Shown one piece after another: positions 1-9,635 of a stretch of 64,000 nucleotides of DNA. The translations under genes and the position numbers were made by a program. Below the pieces are notes generated by a model. The model did not search any database and was not told the DNA's origin. It saw nothing but the letters and a program-made list of their open reading frames with translations. How positions within the stretch are numbered: the stretch's first letter is position 1; each line of letters begins with the position of its first letter. This DNA is from Pisaster brevispinus (taxonomy: Eukaryota > Echinodermata > Asteroidea > Forcipulatida > Asteriidae): contig JAMKCF010000060.1 of the NCBI GenBank assembly GCA_023634235.1, positions 186,001 through 250,000 on the forward strand, written 5' to 3'.

Positions 1-224
1 TTTTTGGCCTGACTCTGCCTTAGGTATCCCTGCATCCGAAAATTAGACTTTTACGGCCGTTGCGGGCAGGCTTCACACCGGAAAAGACCAGCAAGCGGGG
101 ACACTCCGAAAGCCCCCCAAAACATCAACTTGATTTTGCTGTAAAAAGACACAAATACAAAATAAGGAGGGTCACATCACCCCCAGGGCAATATCGAATC
201 TGCACAATTTTAGTACCACTGTAA

Positions 225-241
225 AGCCCGTTTCAAGGGCT
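225..241. other. Inverted repeat I, 5-bp stem with 7-nt loop
   Basis: AGCCC, loop GTTTCAA, GGGCT. The element is present in nearly every monomer. In the monomer at 913 the variant AGCCCTT-TTC-AAGGGCT (1129-1145) lengthens the stem to 7 bp, and its copies at 2227 and 5709 match. A subfamily at 14943, 17972, 18798, 20928 and 21754 carries GTTTCTAAGGCTCC, which damages the right arm. Function is unknown. Confidence 0.6.
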
Positions 242-291
242 CCCTCTCCCGTGAGTTTGGGGTCGCTGACGATTCTGTAGGCGAGGCGAGC

Positions 292-308
292 GGCCTGGAT
301 GTTAGGCC
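292..308. other. Inverted repeat II, 5-bp stem with 7-nt loop
   Basis: GGCCT, loop GGATGTT, AGGCC. The right arm survives in both types, since A continues AGGCCTACC and B continues AGGCCCACC. It lies about 50 bp after inverted repeat I and directly before the A-tract region. Occasional variants break it, for example TTAGACC near 35747 and 52305. Function is unknown. Confidence 0.55.
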
Positions 309-326
309 TACCCCTAAGAAAAATTG

Positions 327-349
327 AAAAAAAAAAAAAAAAAAAAAAA
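327..349 (+). repeat. Poly(A) tract of type A monomers (reference tract, 23 nt)
   Basis: A homopolymer run follows AAGAAAAATTG and precedes CCCAGAAGC. It recurs at the same place in every A-tailed monomer, and its length explains nearly all the size variation of type A units. Tracts elsewhere are pure or broken by single C residues, with occasional G or T. On the minus strand it reads as poly-Phe in short open frames. Possible roles are nucleosome exclusion or a relic of a retroposon tail; neither is shown. Exact lengths are vulnerable to sequencing and assembly error. Confidence 0.93.
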
Positions 350-351
350 CC

Positions 352-371
352 CAGAAGCAAGGTCGTGCCGG
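352..371 (+). repeat. 20-bp type A-specific segment bounded by CAG repeats
   Basis: Type A carries 20 bp, beginning CAGAAGCAAGG and ending GTGCCGG, that are missing from type B. CAG stands at the start of the segment (352-354) and again directly after it (372-374). Type B has a single CAG at the join (ACCAGGGGTAATGG). This is the footprint expected of a deletion between 3-bp direct repeats making B from A; an insertion creating A is also possible. It contains two CpGs. Confidence 0.85.
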
Positions 372-388
372 CAGGGGTCATGGCCCAA

Positions 389-394
389 AATAAA
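389..394 (+). promoter_or_regulatory. AATAAA hexamer with GT-rich downstream sequence
   Basis: Nearly all monomers carry AAAATAAAAG followed by GTGCGGTG and a T-rich stretch ending in GATTTTTT. The hexamer matches the eukaryotic polyadenylation signal, and GT/T-rich sequence downstream resembles a downstream element. In an A-rich repeat this may be chance. It is lost where the sequence reads AAAACAAAAG (33768-38445 subfamily), AAATCAAAG (25549 and 26408) and in the 358-bp deletion monomers. If the array is transcribed on this strand, the hexamer could set transcript ends. Confidence 0.35.
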
Positions 395-764
395 AGTGCG
401 GTGAATTTGGGAATAACTCCCGATCTAGGAGGGCTAGAGGGATGATTTTTTGGCCTGACTCTGCCTTAGGTATCCCTGCATCCGAAAATTAGACTTTTAT
501 GGCCGTTGCGGGCAGGCTTCACACCGGAAAAGACCAGCAAGCGGGGACACTCCGAAAGCCCCGCAAAACATCAACGTGATTTTGCTGTAAAAAGACACAA
601 ATACAAAATAAGGAGGGTCACATCACCCCCAGGGCAATATCGAATCTGCACAATTTTAATACCACTGTAAAGCCCGTTTCAAGGGCTCCCTCTCCCGTGA
701 GTTTGGCGTCGCTGACGATTCTTTAGGCGAGGCGAGCGGCCTGGATGTTAGGCCTACCCCTAAG

Positions 765-809
<45 letters not shown>
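765..809 (+). repeat. Longest poly(A) tract in the window (45 nt)
   Basis: This run follows GGCCTACCCCTAAG directly, without the usual AAAAATTG. The TTG that normally splits the A-rich segment is lost, merging two A runs into one. The homologous tracts at 2082-2123 (42 nt) and 5569-5605 (37 nt) share this loss, so the change predates duplication and the lengths have diverged since. Confidence 0.9.
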
Positions 810-810
<1 letters not shown>

Positions 811-1325
811 AGAAGCAAGGTCGTGCCGGCAGGGGTCATGGCCCAAAATAAAAGTGCGGTGAATTTGGGAATAACTCCTGATCTAGGAGGGCTAGAGGGA
901 TGATTTTTTGGCCTGACTCTGCCTTAGGTATCCCTGCATCCGAAAATTAGACTTTTACGGCCGTTGCGGGCAGGCTTCAAACCGGAAAAGACCAGCAAGC
1001 GGGGACACTCCGAAAGCCCCGCAAAACATCAACGTGATTTTGCTGTAAAAAGACACAAATACAAAATAAGGAGGGTCACATCACCCCCAGGGCAATATCG
1101 AATCTGCACAATTTTAGTACCACTGTAAAGCCCTTTTCAAGGGCTCCCTCTCCCGTGAGTTTGGGGTTGCTGACGATTCTGTAGGCGAGGTGAGCGGCCT
1201 GGATGTTAGGCCCACCCCTTAGAGAAATAGGAAAACAAAAACCAGGGGTAATGGCCCAAAATAAAAGTGCGGTGATTTTGGGAATAAGTCCCGATCTAGG
1301 AGGGCTAGAGAGATGATTTTTTGGC

Positions 1326-2081
1326 CTGACTCTGCCTTAGGTATCCCTGCATCCGAAAATTAGACTTTTACGGCCGTTGCGGGCAGGCTTCACACCGGAA
1401 AAGACCAGCAAGCGGGGACACTCCGAAAGCCCCCCAAAACATCAACTTGATTTTGCTGTAAAAAGACACAAATACAAAATAAGGAGGGTCACATCACCCC
1501 CAGGGCAATATCGAATCTGCACAATTTTAGTACCACTGTAAAGCCCGTTTCAAGGGCTCCCTCTCCCGTGAGTTTGGGGTCGCTGACGATTCTGTAGGCG
1601 AGGCGAGCGGCCTGGATGTTAGGCCTACCCCTAAGAAAAATTGAAAAAAAAAAAAAAAAAAAAAAAACCAGAAGCAAGGTCGTGCCGGCAGGGGTCATGG
1701 CCCAAAATAAAAGTGCGGTGAATTTGGGAATAACTCCCGATCTAGGAGGGCTAGAGGGATGATTTTTTGGCCTGACTCTGCCTTAGGTATCCCTGCATCC
1801 GAAAATTAGACTTTTATGGCCGTTGCGGGCAGGCTTCACACCGGAAAAGACCAGCAAGCGGGGACACTCCGAAAGCCCCGCAAAACATCAACGTGATTTT
1901 GCTGTAAAAAGACACAAATACAAAATAAGGAGGGTCACATCACCCCCAGGGCAATATCGAATCTGCACAATTTTAATACCACTGTAAAGCCCGTTTCAAG
2001 GGCTCCCTCTCCCGTGAGTTTGGCGTCGCTGACGATTCTTTAGGCGAGGCGAGCGGCCTGGATGTTAGGCCTACCCCTAAG

Positions 2082-2124
<43 letters not shown>

Positions 2125-2640
2125 AGAAGCAAGGTCGTGCCGGCAGGGGTCATGGCCCAAAATAAAAGTGCGGTGAATTTGGGAATAACTCCTGATCTAG
2201 GAGGGCTAGAGGGATGATTTTTTGGCCTGACTCTGCCTTAGGTATCCCTGCATCCGAAAATTAGACTTTTACGGCCGTTGCGGGCAGGCTTCAAACCGGA
2301 AAAGACCAGCAAGCGGGGACACTCCGAAAGCCCCGCAAAACATCAACGTGATTTTGCTGTAAAAAGACACAAATACAAAATAAGGAGGGTCACATCACCC
2401 CCAGGGCAATATCGAATCTGCACAATTTTAGTACCACTGTAAAGCCCTTTTCAAGGGCTCCCTCTCCCGTGAGTTTGGGGTTGCTGACGATTCTGTAGGC
2501 GAGGTGAGCGGCCTGGATGTTAGGCCCACCCCTTAGAGAAATAGGAAAACAAAAACCAGGGGTAATGGCCCAAAATAAAAGTGCGGTGATTTTGGGAATA
2601 AGTCCCGATCTAGGAGGGCTAGAGAGATGATTTTTTTTAC
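1326..2640 (+). repeat. Three-monomer higher-order unit, copy 2
   Basis: Starts are 1326 (A), 1772 (hybrid with long poly(A)) and 2227 (B). It carries the same private markers as the first copy and looks almost identical apart from poly(A) lengths (23 versus 24, and 45 versus 42). At its 3' edge the junction changes from GAGATGATTTTTTGGCC to GAGATGATTTTTTTTACC, so the repeat breaks at a monomer boundary. Confidence 0.93.
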
Positions 2641-3406
2641 CTGACTCTGCCTTAGGTATCCCTGCATCCGAAAATTAGACTTTTACGGCCGTTGCGGGCA
2701 GGCTTCACACCGGAAAAGACCAGCAAGCGGGGACACTCCGAAAGCCCCCCAAAACATCAACTTGATTTTGCTGTAAAAAGACACAAATACAAAATAAGGA
2801 GGGTCACATCACCCCCAGGTCAATATCGAATCTGCACAATTTTAGTACCACTGTAAAGCCCGTTTCAAGGGCTCCATCTCCCGTGAGTTTGGGGTCGCTG
2901 ACGATTCTGTAGGCGAGGCGAGCGGCCTGGATGTTAGGCCTACCCCTTAGAAAAATTGAAAAAAAAAAAAAAAAAAAAAAAAACCCAGAAGCAAGGTCGT
3001 GCCGGCAGGGGTCATGGCCCAAAATAAAAGTGCGGTGAATTTGGGAATAACTCCCGATCTACGAGGGCTAGAGGGATGGTTTTATGGCCTGACTCTGCCT
3101 TAGGTATCCCTGCATCCGAAAATTAGACTTTTACGGCCGTTGCGGGCAGGCTTCACACCGGAAAAGACCAGCAAGCGGGGACACTCCGAAAGCCCCCCAA
3201 AACATCAACTTGATTTTGATGTAAAAAGACACAAATACAAAATAAGGAGGGTCACATCACCCCCAGGGCAATATCGAATCTGCACAATTTTAGTACCACT
3301 GTAAAGCCCGTTTCAAGGGCTCCCTCTCCCGTGAGTTTGGGGTCGCTGACGATTCTGTAGGCGAGGCGAGCGGCCTGGATGTTAGGCCTACCCCTAAGAA
3401 AAATTG

Positions 3407-3438
<32 letters not shown>

Positions 3439-3541
3439 CAGAAGCAAGGTCGTGCCGGCAGGGGTCATGGCCAAAAATAAAAGTGCGGTGAATTTGGGAA
3501 TAACTCCCGATCTAGGAGGGCTAGAGGGATGATTTTTTGGC
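1772..3541 (+). repeat. Four-monomer block, copy 1 of a 3.48-kb spaced duplication
   Basis: Starts are 1772, 2227, 2641 and 3089. Private markers shared with the block at 5259: a 42-nt merged poly(A), CCCAGGTCAAT and GCTCCATCTCC in the third monomer, the odd junction GATCTACGAGG...GATGGTTTTATGGCC, then TTTTGATGTAAAAAG and GGCCAAAAATAAAAG in the fourth. It overlaps the second half of the second three-monomer unit. Confidence 0.92.
2082..2123 (+). repeat. Merged poly(A) tract, 42 nt
   Basis: Second copy of the merged tract lacking the TTG break, in the monomer at 1772. It is 3 nt shorter than the 765-809 copy, while the surrounding monomer otherwise looks the same. Confidence 0.88.
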
Positions 3542-4401
3542 CTGACTCTGCCTTAGGTATCCCTGCATCCGAAAATTAGACTTTTACGGCCGTTGCGGCA
3601 GGCTTCACACCGGAAAAGACCAGCAAGCGGGGACACTCCGAAAGCCCCGCAAAACATCAACGTGATTTTGCTGTAAAAAGACACAAATACAAAATAAGGA
3701 GGGTCACATCACCCCAGGGCAATATCGAATCTGCACAATTTTAGTACCACTGTAAAGCCCGTTTCAAGGGCTCCCTCTCCCGTGAGTTTGGGGTCGCTGA
3801 CGATTCTTTAGGCGAGGCGAGCGGCCTGGATGTTAGGCCCACCCCTTAGAGAAATAGGAAAACAAAAACCAGGGGTAATGGCCCAAAATAAAAGTGCGGT
3901 GATTTTGGGAATAAGTCCCGATCTAGGAGGGCTAGAGAGATGATTGTTTTACCTGAATCTGCCTTAGGTATCCCTGCATCCGAAAATTAGACTTTTACGG
4001 CCGTTGCGGGCAGGCTTCACACCGGAAAAGACCAGCAAGCGGGGACACTCCGAAAGCCCCCCAAAACATCAACTTGATTTTGCTGTAAAAAGACACAAAT
4101 ACAAAATAAGGAGGGTCACATCACCCCCAGGTCAATATCGAATCTGCACAATTTTAGTACCACTGTAAAGCCCGTTTCAAGGGCTCCATCTCCCGTGAGT
4201 TTGGGGTCGCTGACGATTCTGTAGGCGAGGCGAGCGGCCTGGATGTTAGGCCTACCCCTAAGAAAAATTGAAAAAAAAAAAAAAAAAAAAAAAAAACCCA
4301 GAAGCAAGGTCGTGCCGGCAGGGGTCATGGCCCAAAATAAAAGTGCGGTGAATTTGGGAATAACTCCCGATCTAGGAGGGCTAGAGGGATGATTTTTTGG
4401 C
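3542..4401 (+). repeat. B/A dimer, tandem duplicate 1
   Basis: Starts are 3542 (B) and 3953 (A). Shared with the next dimer: CATCACCCCAGGGC (one C short), TTCTTTAGG, and the junction GATTGTTTTACCTGAATCTG. The B copy has lost one G in GTTGCGGCAGG. The A copy carries CAGGTCAAT and CTCCATCTC, like the monomer at 2641, showing mixing among neighbours. Confidence 0.88.
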
Positions 4402-5258
4402 CTGACTCTGCCTTAGGTATCCCTGCATCCGAAAATTAGACTTTTACGGCCGTTGCGGGCAGGCTTCACACCGGAAAAGACCAGCAAGCGGGGACACTCC
4501 GAAAGCCCCGCAAAACATCAACGTGATTTTGCTGTAAAAAGACACAAATACAAAATAAGGAGGGTCACATCACCCCAGGGCAATATCGAATCTGCACAAT
4601 TTTAGTACCACTGTAAAGCCCGTTTCAAGGGCTCCCTCTCCCGTGAGTTTGGGGTCGCTGACGATTCTTTAGGCGAGGCGAGCGGCCTGGATGTTAGGCC
4701 CACCCCTTAGAGAAATAGGAAAACAAAAACCAGGGGTAATGGCCCAAAATAAAAGTGCGGTGATTTTGGGAATAAGTCCCGATCTAGGAGGGCTAGAGAG
4801 ATGATTGTTTTACCTGAATCTGCCTTAGGTATCCCTGCATCCGAAAATTAGACTTTTACGGCCGTTGCGGGCAGGCTTCACACCGGAAAAGACCAGCAAG
4901 CGGGGACACTCCGAAAGCCCCCCAAAACATCAACTTGATTTTGCTGTAAAAAGACACAAATACAAAATAAGGAGGGTCACATCACCCCCAGGGCAATATC
5001 GAATCTGCACAATTTTAGTACCACTGTAAAGCCCGTTTCAAGGGCTCCCTCTCCCGTGAGTTTGGGGTCGCTGACGATTCTGTAGGCGAGGCGAGCGGCC
5101 TGGATGTTAGGCCTACCCCTAAGAAAAATTGAAAAAAAAACAAAAAAAAAAAACCCAGAAGCAAGGTCGTGCCGGCAGGGGTCATGGCCCAAAATAAAAG
5201 TGCGGTGAATTTGGGAATAACTCCCGATCTAGGAGGGCTAGAGGGATGATTTTTTGGC
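4402..5258 (+). repeat. B/A dimer, tandem duplicate 2
   Basis: Starts are 4402 (B) and 4814 (A), 860-861 bp after the previous dimer and with the same private markers in the B copy and junction. The A copy has the ordinary CAGGGCAAT and a poly(A) broken by one C, so only part of the dimer matches its neighbour. That indicates a crossover or conversion end within the A monomer. Confidence 0.87.
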
Positions 5259-5568
5259 CTGACTCTGCCTTAGGTATCCCTGCATCCGAAAATTAGACTT
5301 TTATGGCCGTTGCGGGCAGGCTTCACACCGGAAAAGACCAGCAAGCGGGGACACTCCGAAAGCCCCGCAAAACATCAACGTGATTTTGCTGTAAAAAGAC
5401 ACAAATACAAAATAAGGAGGGTCACATCACCCCCAGGGCAATATCGAATCTGCACAATTTTAATACCACTGTAAAGCCCGTTTCAAGGGCTCCCTCTCCC
5501 GTGAGTTTGGCGTCGCTGACGATTCTTTAGGCGAGGCGAGCGGCCTGGATGTTAGGCCTACCCCTAAG

Positions 5569-5606
<38 letters not shown>

Positions 5607-6889
5607 AGAAGCAAGGTCGTGCCGGCAGGGGTCATGGCCCAAAATAAAAGTGCGGTGAATTTGGGAATAACTCCTGATCTAGGAGGGCTAGAGGGATGAT
5701 TTTTTGGCCTGACTCTGCCTTAGGTATCCCTGCATCCGAAAATTAGACTTTTACGGCCGTTGCGGGCAGGCTTCAAACCGGAAAAGACCAGCAAGCGGGG
5801 ACACTCCGAAAGCCCCGCAAAACATCAACGTGATTTTGCTGTAAAAAGACACAAATACAAAATAAGGAGGGTCACATCACCCCCAGGGCAATATCGAATC
5901 TGCACAATTTTAGTACCACTGTAAAGCCCTTTTCAAGGGCTCCCTCTCCCGTGAGTTTGGGGTTGCTGACGATTCTGTAGGCGAGGTGAGCGGCCTGGAT
6001 GTTAGGCCCACCCCTTAGAGAAATAGGAAAACAAAAACCAGGGGTAATGGCCCAAAATAAAAGTGCGGTGATTTTGGGAATAAGTCCCGATCTAGGAGGG
6101 CTAGAGAGATGATTTTTTTTACCTGACTCTGCCTTAGGTATCCCTGCATCCGAAAATTAGACTTTTACGGCCGTTGCGGGCAGGCTTCACACCGGAAAAG
6201 ACCAGCAAGCGGGGACACTCCGAAAGCCCCCCAAAACATCAACTTGATTTTGCTGTAAAAAGACACAAATACAAAATAAGGAGGGTCACATCACCCCCAG
6301 GTCAATATCGAATCTGCACAATTTTAGTACCACTGTAAAGCCCGTTTCAAGGGCTCCATCTCCCGTGAGTTTGGGGTCGATGACGATTCTGTAGGCGAGG
6401 CGAGCGGCCTGGATGTTAGGCCTACCCCTTAGAAAAATTGAAAAAAAAAAAAAAAAAAAAAAAAAACCCAGAAGCAAGGTCGTGCCGGCAGGGGTCATGG
6501 CCCAAAATAAAAGTGCGGTGAATTTGGGAATAACTCCCGATCTACGAGGGCTAGAGGGATGGTTTTATGGCCTGACTCTGCCTTAGGTATCCCTGCATCC
6601 GAAAATTAGACTTTTACGGCCGTTGCGGGCAGGCTTCACACCGGAAAAGACCAGCAAGCGGGGACACTCCGAAAGCCCCCCAAAACATCAACTTGATTTT
6701 GATGTAAAAAGACACAAATACAAAATAAGGAGGGTCACATCACCCCCAGGGCAATATCGAATCTGCACAATTTTAGTACCACTGTAAAGCCCGTTTCAAG
6801 GGCTCCCTCTCCCGTGAGTTTGGGGTCGCTGACGATTCTGTAGGCGAGGCGAGCGGCCTGGATGTTAGGCCTACCCCTAAGAAAAATTG

Positions 6890-6921
<32 letters not shown>

Positions 6922-7024
6922 CAGAAGCAAGGTCGTGCCGGCAGGGGTCATGGCCAAAAATAAAAGTGCGGTGAATTTGGGAATAACTCCCGATCTAGGA
7001 GGGCTAGAGGGATGATTTTTTGGC
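5259..7024 (+). repeat. Four-monomer block, copy 2 of a 3.48-kb spaced duplication
   Basis: Starts are 5259, 5709, 6123 and 6572. It repeats the order and private markers of 1772-3541, including CCCAGGTCAAT, CTCCATCTC, GATCTACGAGG with GATGGTTTTATGG, and TTTTGATGTAAAAAG. One new change is GGGGTCGATGACG near 6380. Confidence 0.92.
5569..5605 (+). repeat. Merged poly(A) tract, 37 nt
   Basis: Third copy of the merged tract, in the monomer at 5259, carried by the block duplication of about 3.48 kb. The 5-8 nt difference from its relatives explains why the duplication offset drifts from 3487 to 3482 bp across the block. Confidence 0.88.
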
Positions 7025-7468
7025 CTGACTCTGCCTTAGGTATCCCTGCATCCGAAAATTAGACTTTTACGGCCGTTGCGGGCAGGCTTCACACCGGAAA
7101 AGACCAGCAAGCGGGGACACTCCGAAAGCCCCCCAAAACATCAACTTGATTTTGCTGTAAAAAGACACAAATACAAAATAAGGAGGGTCACATCACCCCC
7201 AGGGCAATATCGAATCTGCACAATTTTAGTACCACTGTAAAGCCCGTTTCAAGGGCTCCCTCTCCCGTGAGTTTGGGGTCGCTGACGATTCTGTAGGCGA
7301 CGCGAGCGGCCTGGATGTTAGGCCTACCCCTAAGAAAAATTGAAAAAAAAAACAAAACAAAAACCCAGAAGCAAGGTCGTGCCGGCAGGGGTCATGGCCC
7401 AAAATAAAAGTGCGGTGAATTTGGGAATAACTCCCGATCTAGGAGGGCTAGAGGGATGATTTTTTGGC
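7025..7468 (+). repeat. Type A monomer with C-interrupted poly(A)
   Basis: The A-rich tract near 7343-7362 is broken by two C residues (AACAAAACAAAAACCC). A G-to-C change gives GGCGACGCGAGCGG near 7299. It follows the 3.48-kb duplicate and begins the transition to the next subfamily. Confidence 0.85.
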
Positions 7469-9635
7469 CTGACTCTGCCTTAGGTATCCCTGCATCCGAA
7501 AATTAGACTTTTATGGCCGTTGCGGGCAGGCTTCACACCGGAAAAGACCAGCAAGCCGGGACACTCCGAAAGCCCCGCAAAACATCAACGTGATTTTGCT
7601 GTAAAAAGACACAAATACAAAATAAGGAGGGTCACATCACCCCCAGGGCAATATCGAATCTGCACAATTTTAGTACCACTGTAAAGCCCGTTTCAAGGGC
7701 TCCCTCTCCCGTTAGTTTGGCGTCGCTGACGATTCTGTAGGCGAGGCGAGCGGCCTGGATGTTAGGCCTACCCCTAAGAAAAATTGAAAAAAAAAAAAAA
7801 AAAAAAAAAACCCAGAAGCAAGGTCGTGCCGGCAGGGGTCATGGCCCAAAATAAAAGTGCGGTGAATTTGGGAATAACTCCTGATCTAGGAGGGCTAGAG
7901 GGATGATTTTTTGGCCTGACTCTGCCTTAGGTATCCCTGCATCCGAAAATTAGACTTTTACGGCCGTTGCGGGCAGGCTTCAAACCAGAAAAGACCAGCA
8001 AGCGGGGACACTCCGAAAGCCCCGCAAAACATCAACGTGATTTTGTTGTAAAAAGACACAAATACAAAATAAGGAGGGTCACATCACCCCCAGGGCAATA
8101 TCGAATCTGCACAATTTTAGTACCACTGTAAAGCCCGTTTCAAGGGCTCCCTCTCCCGTGAGTTTGGGGTTGCTGACGATTCTGTAGGCGAGGTGAGCGG
8201 CCTGGATGTTAGGCCCTCCCCTTAGAGAAATAAGAAAACAAAAACCAGGGGTCATGGCCCAAAATAAAAGTGCGGTGAATTTGGGAATAAAGCCCGATCT
8301 AGGAGGGCTAGAGGGATGATTTTTTGGCCTGACTCTGCCTTAGGTATCCCTGCATCCGAAAATTAGACTTTTATGGCCGTTGCGGGCAGGCTTCACACCG
8401 GAAAAGACCAGCAAGCGGGGACACTCCGAAAGCCCCGCAAAACATCAACTTGATTTTGCTGTAAAAAGACACAAATACAAAATAAGGAGGGTCACATCAC
8501 CCCCAGGGCAATATCGAATCTGCACAATTTTAGTACCACTGTAAAGCCCGTTTCAAGGGCTCCCTCTCCCGTGAGTTTGGCGTCGCTGACGATTCTGTAG
8601 GCGAGGCGAGCGGCCTGGATGTTAGGCCTACCCCTAAGAAAAATTGAAAAAAAAAAAAAAAAAAAAAAACAACCCAGAAGCAATGTCGTGCCGGCAGGGG
8701 TCATGGCCCAAAATAAAAGTGCGGTGAATTTGGGAATAACTCCTGATCTAGGAGGGCTAGAGGGATGATTTTTTGGCCTGACTCTGCCTTAGGTATCCCT
8801 GCATCCGAAAATTAGACTTTTACGGCCGTTGCGGGCAGGCTTCAAACCAGAAAAGACCAGCAAGCGGGGACACTCCGAAAGCCCCGCAAAACATCAACGT
8901 GATTTTGTTGTAAAAAGACACAAATACAAAATAAGGAGGGTCACATCACCCCCAGGGCAATATCGAATCTGCACAATTTTAGTACCACTGTAAAGCCCGT
9001 TTCAAGGGCTCCCTCTCCCGTGAGTTTGGGGTTGCTGACGATTCTGTAGGCGAGGTGAGCGGCCTGGATGTTAGGCCCTCCCCTTAGAGAAATAGGAAAA
9101 CAAAAACCAGGGGTCATGGCCCAAAATAAAAGTGCGGTGAATTTGGGAATAAGTCCCGATCTAGGAGGGCTAGAGGGATGATTTTTTGGCCTGACTCTGC
9201 CTTAGGTATCCCTGCATCCGAAAATTAGACTTTTATGGCCGTTGCGGGCAGGCTTCACACCGGAAAAGACCAGCAAGCGGGGACACTCCGAAAGCCCCGC
9301 AAAACATCAACGTGATTTTGCTGTAAAAAGACACAAATACAAAATAAGGAGGGTCACATCACCCCCAGGGCAATATCGAATCTGCACAATTTTAGTACCA
9401 CTGTAAAGCCCGTTTCAAGGGCTCCCTCTCCCGTGAGTTTGGCGTCGCTGACGATTCTGTAGGCGAGGCGAGCGGCCTGGATGTTAGGCCTACCCCTAAG
9501 AAAAATTGAAAAAAAAAAAAAAAAAAAAAACCCAGAAGCAAGGTCGTGCCGGCAGGGGTCATGGCCCAAAATAAAAGTGCGGTGAATTTGGGAATAAGTC
9601 CCGATCTAGGAGGGCTAGAGAGATGATTTTTTGGC
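7469..9635 (+). repeat. A-tail/B dimer subfamily, 2.5 copies
   Basis: Starts are 7469 (A tail, 447), 7916 (B, 413), 8329 (A tail, 449), 8778 (B, 413) and 9191 (A tail, 445). The A-tailed units share TTTTATGGCC and TTTGGCGTCGC. Two have CCCCGC..ACGTG heads and the one at 8329 has CCCCGC..ACTTG. The B units share CTTCAAACCAG, TTTTGTTGTAAAAAG and AGGCCCTCCCC. The tail of the B unit at 7916 has GAATTTGGGAATAAAGCC and GGGTCATGG, type A characters in a B monomer, so tails have been exchanged. The A-tract at 8329 ends AAACAACCC. Confidence 0.9.

Larger units (their letters stand above)
9..454 (+). repeat. Type A monomer, reference copy (446 bp)
   Basis: A near-consensus type A unit. In order: start motif CTGACTCTGCC; C/G-rich head with TACGGCCGTTGCGGGC; diagnostic CCCCCC..ACTTG near 115-140; conserved middle GGAGGGTCACATCACCCCC; two short hairpins (225-241 and 292-308); GGCCTACCCCTAAG; a poly(A) tract at 327-349; the A-specific 20-bp segment at 352-371; AATAAA at 389-394; and a tail with AACTCCCGATCTAGGAGG followed by GAGGGATGATTTTTTGGC. 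I count about 19 CpGs. Type A copies are normally preceded by the B-type junction ending in TTTACC and followed by the junction ending in TTTTGGCC. Confidence 0.95.
9..1325 (+). repeat. Three-monomer higher-order unit, copy 1
   Basis: Monomer starts are 9 (A), 455 (B-type head joined to an A tail with an extra-long poly(A)) and 913 (B). Markers of the middle monomer are TTTTATGGCC, TTTAATACC, TTTGGCGTCGC and TTCTTTAGG. Markers of the third are CTTCAAACC, CCCTTTTCAAGGG and GAGGTGAGCGG. All recur in the next unit, 1317 bp on. Confidence 0.93.

Noticed and set aside
9..40. TTAGG occurrences (CCTTAGGTATCC, GTTAGGCC) as telomere-type repeats.
   Set aside because: Only isolated single units occur once or twice per monomer, with no tandem run.
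172..381. Recurrent minus-strand open frame of about 70 codons with a poly-Phe core, in dozens of monomers.
   Set aside because: It exists because the repeats are nearly identical. The Phe run is the complement of poly(A), and tract length decides whether the frame starting at ATG or at an upstream TTG joins the downstream frame; at 5460-5642 a different downstream frame is used. No frame is conserved across tract changes, and B monomers usually lack it.
9..454. SINE or tRNA-derived origin, suggested by poly(A) and a 5-bp stem/7-nt loop resembling a T arm (GTTTCAAGGGC).
   Set aside because: No convincing A box was found, the B-box match is poor, and the poly(A) is in the middle of the repeating unit with related sequence continuing in both types. 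Kept only as a weak possibility.
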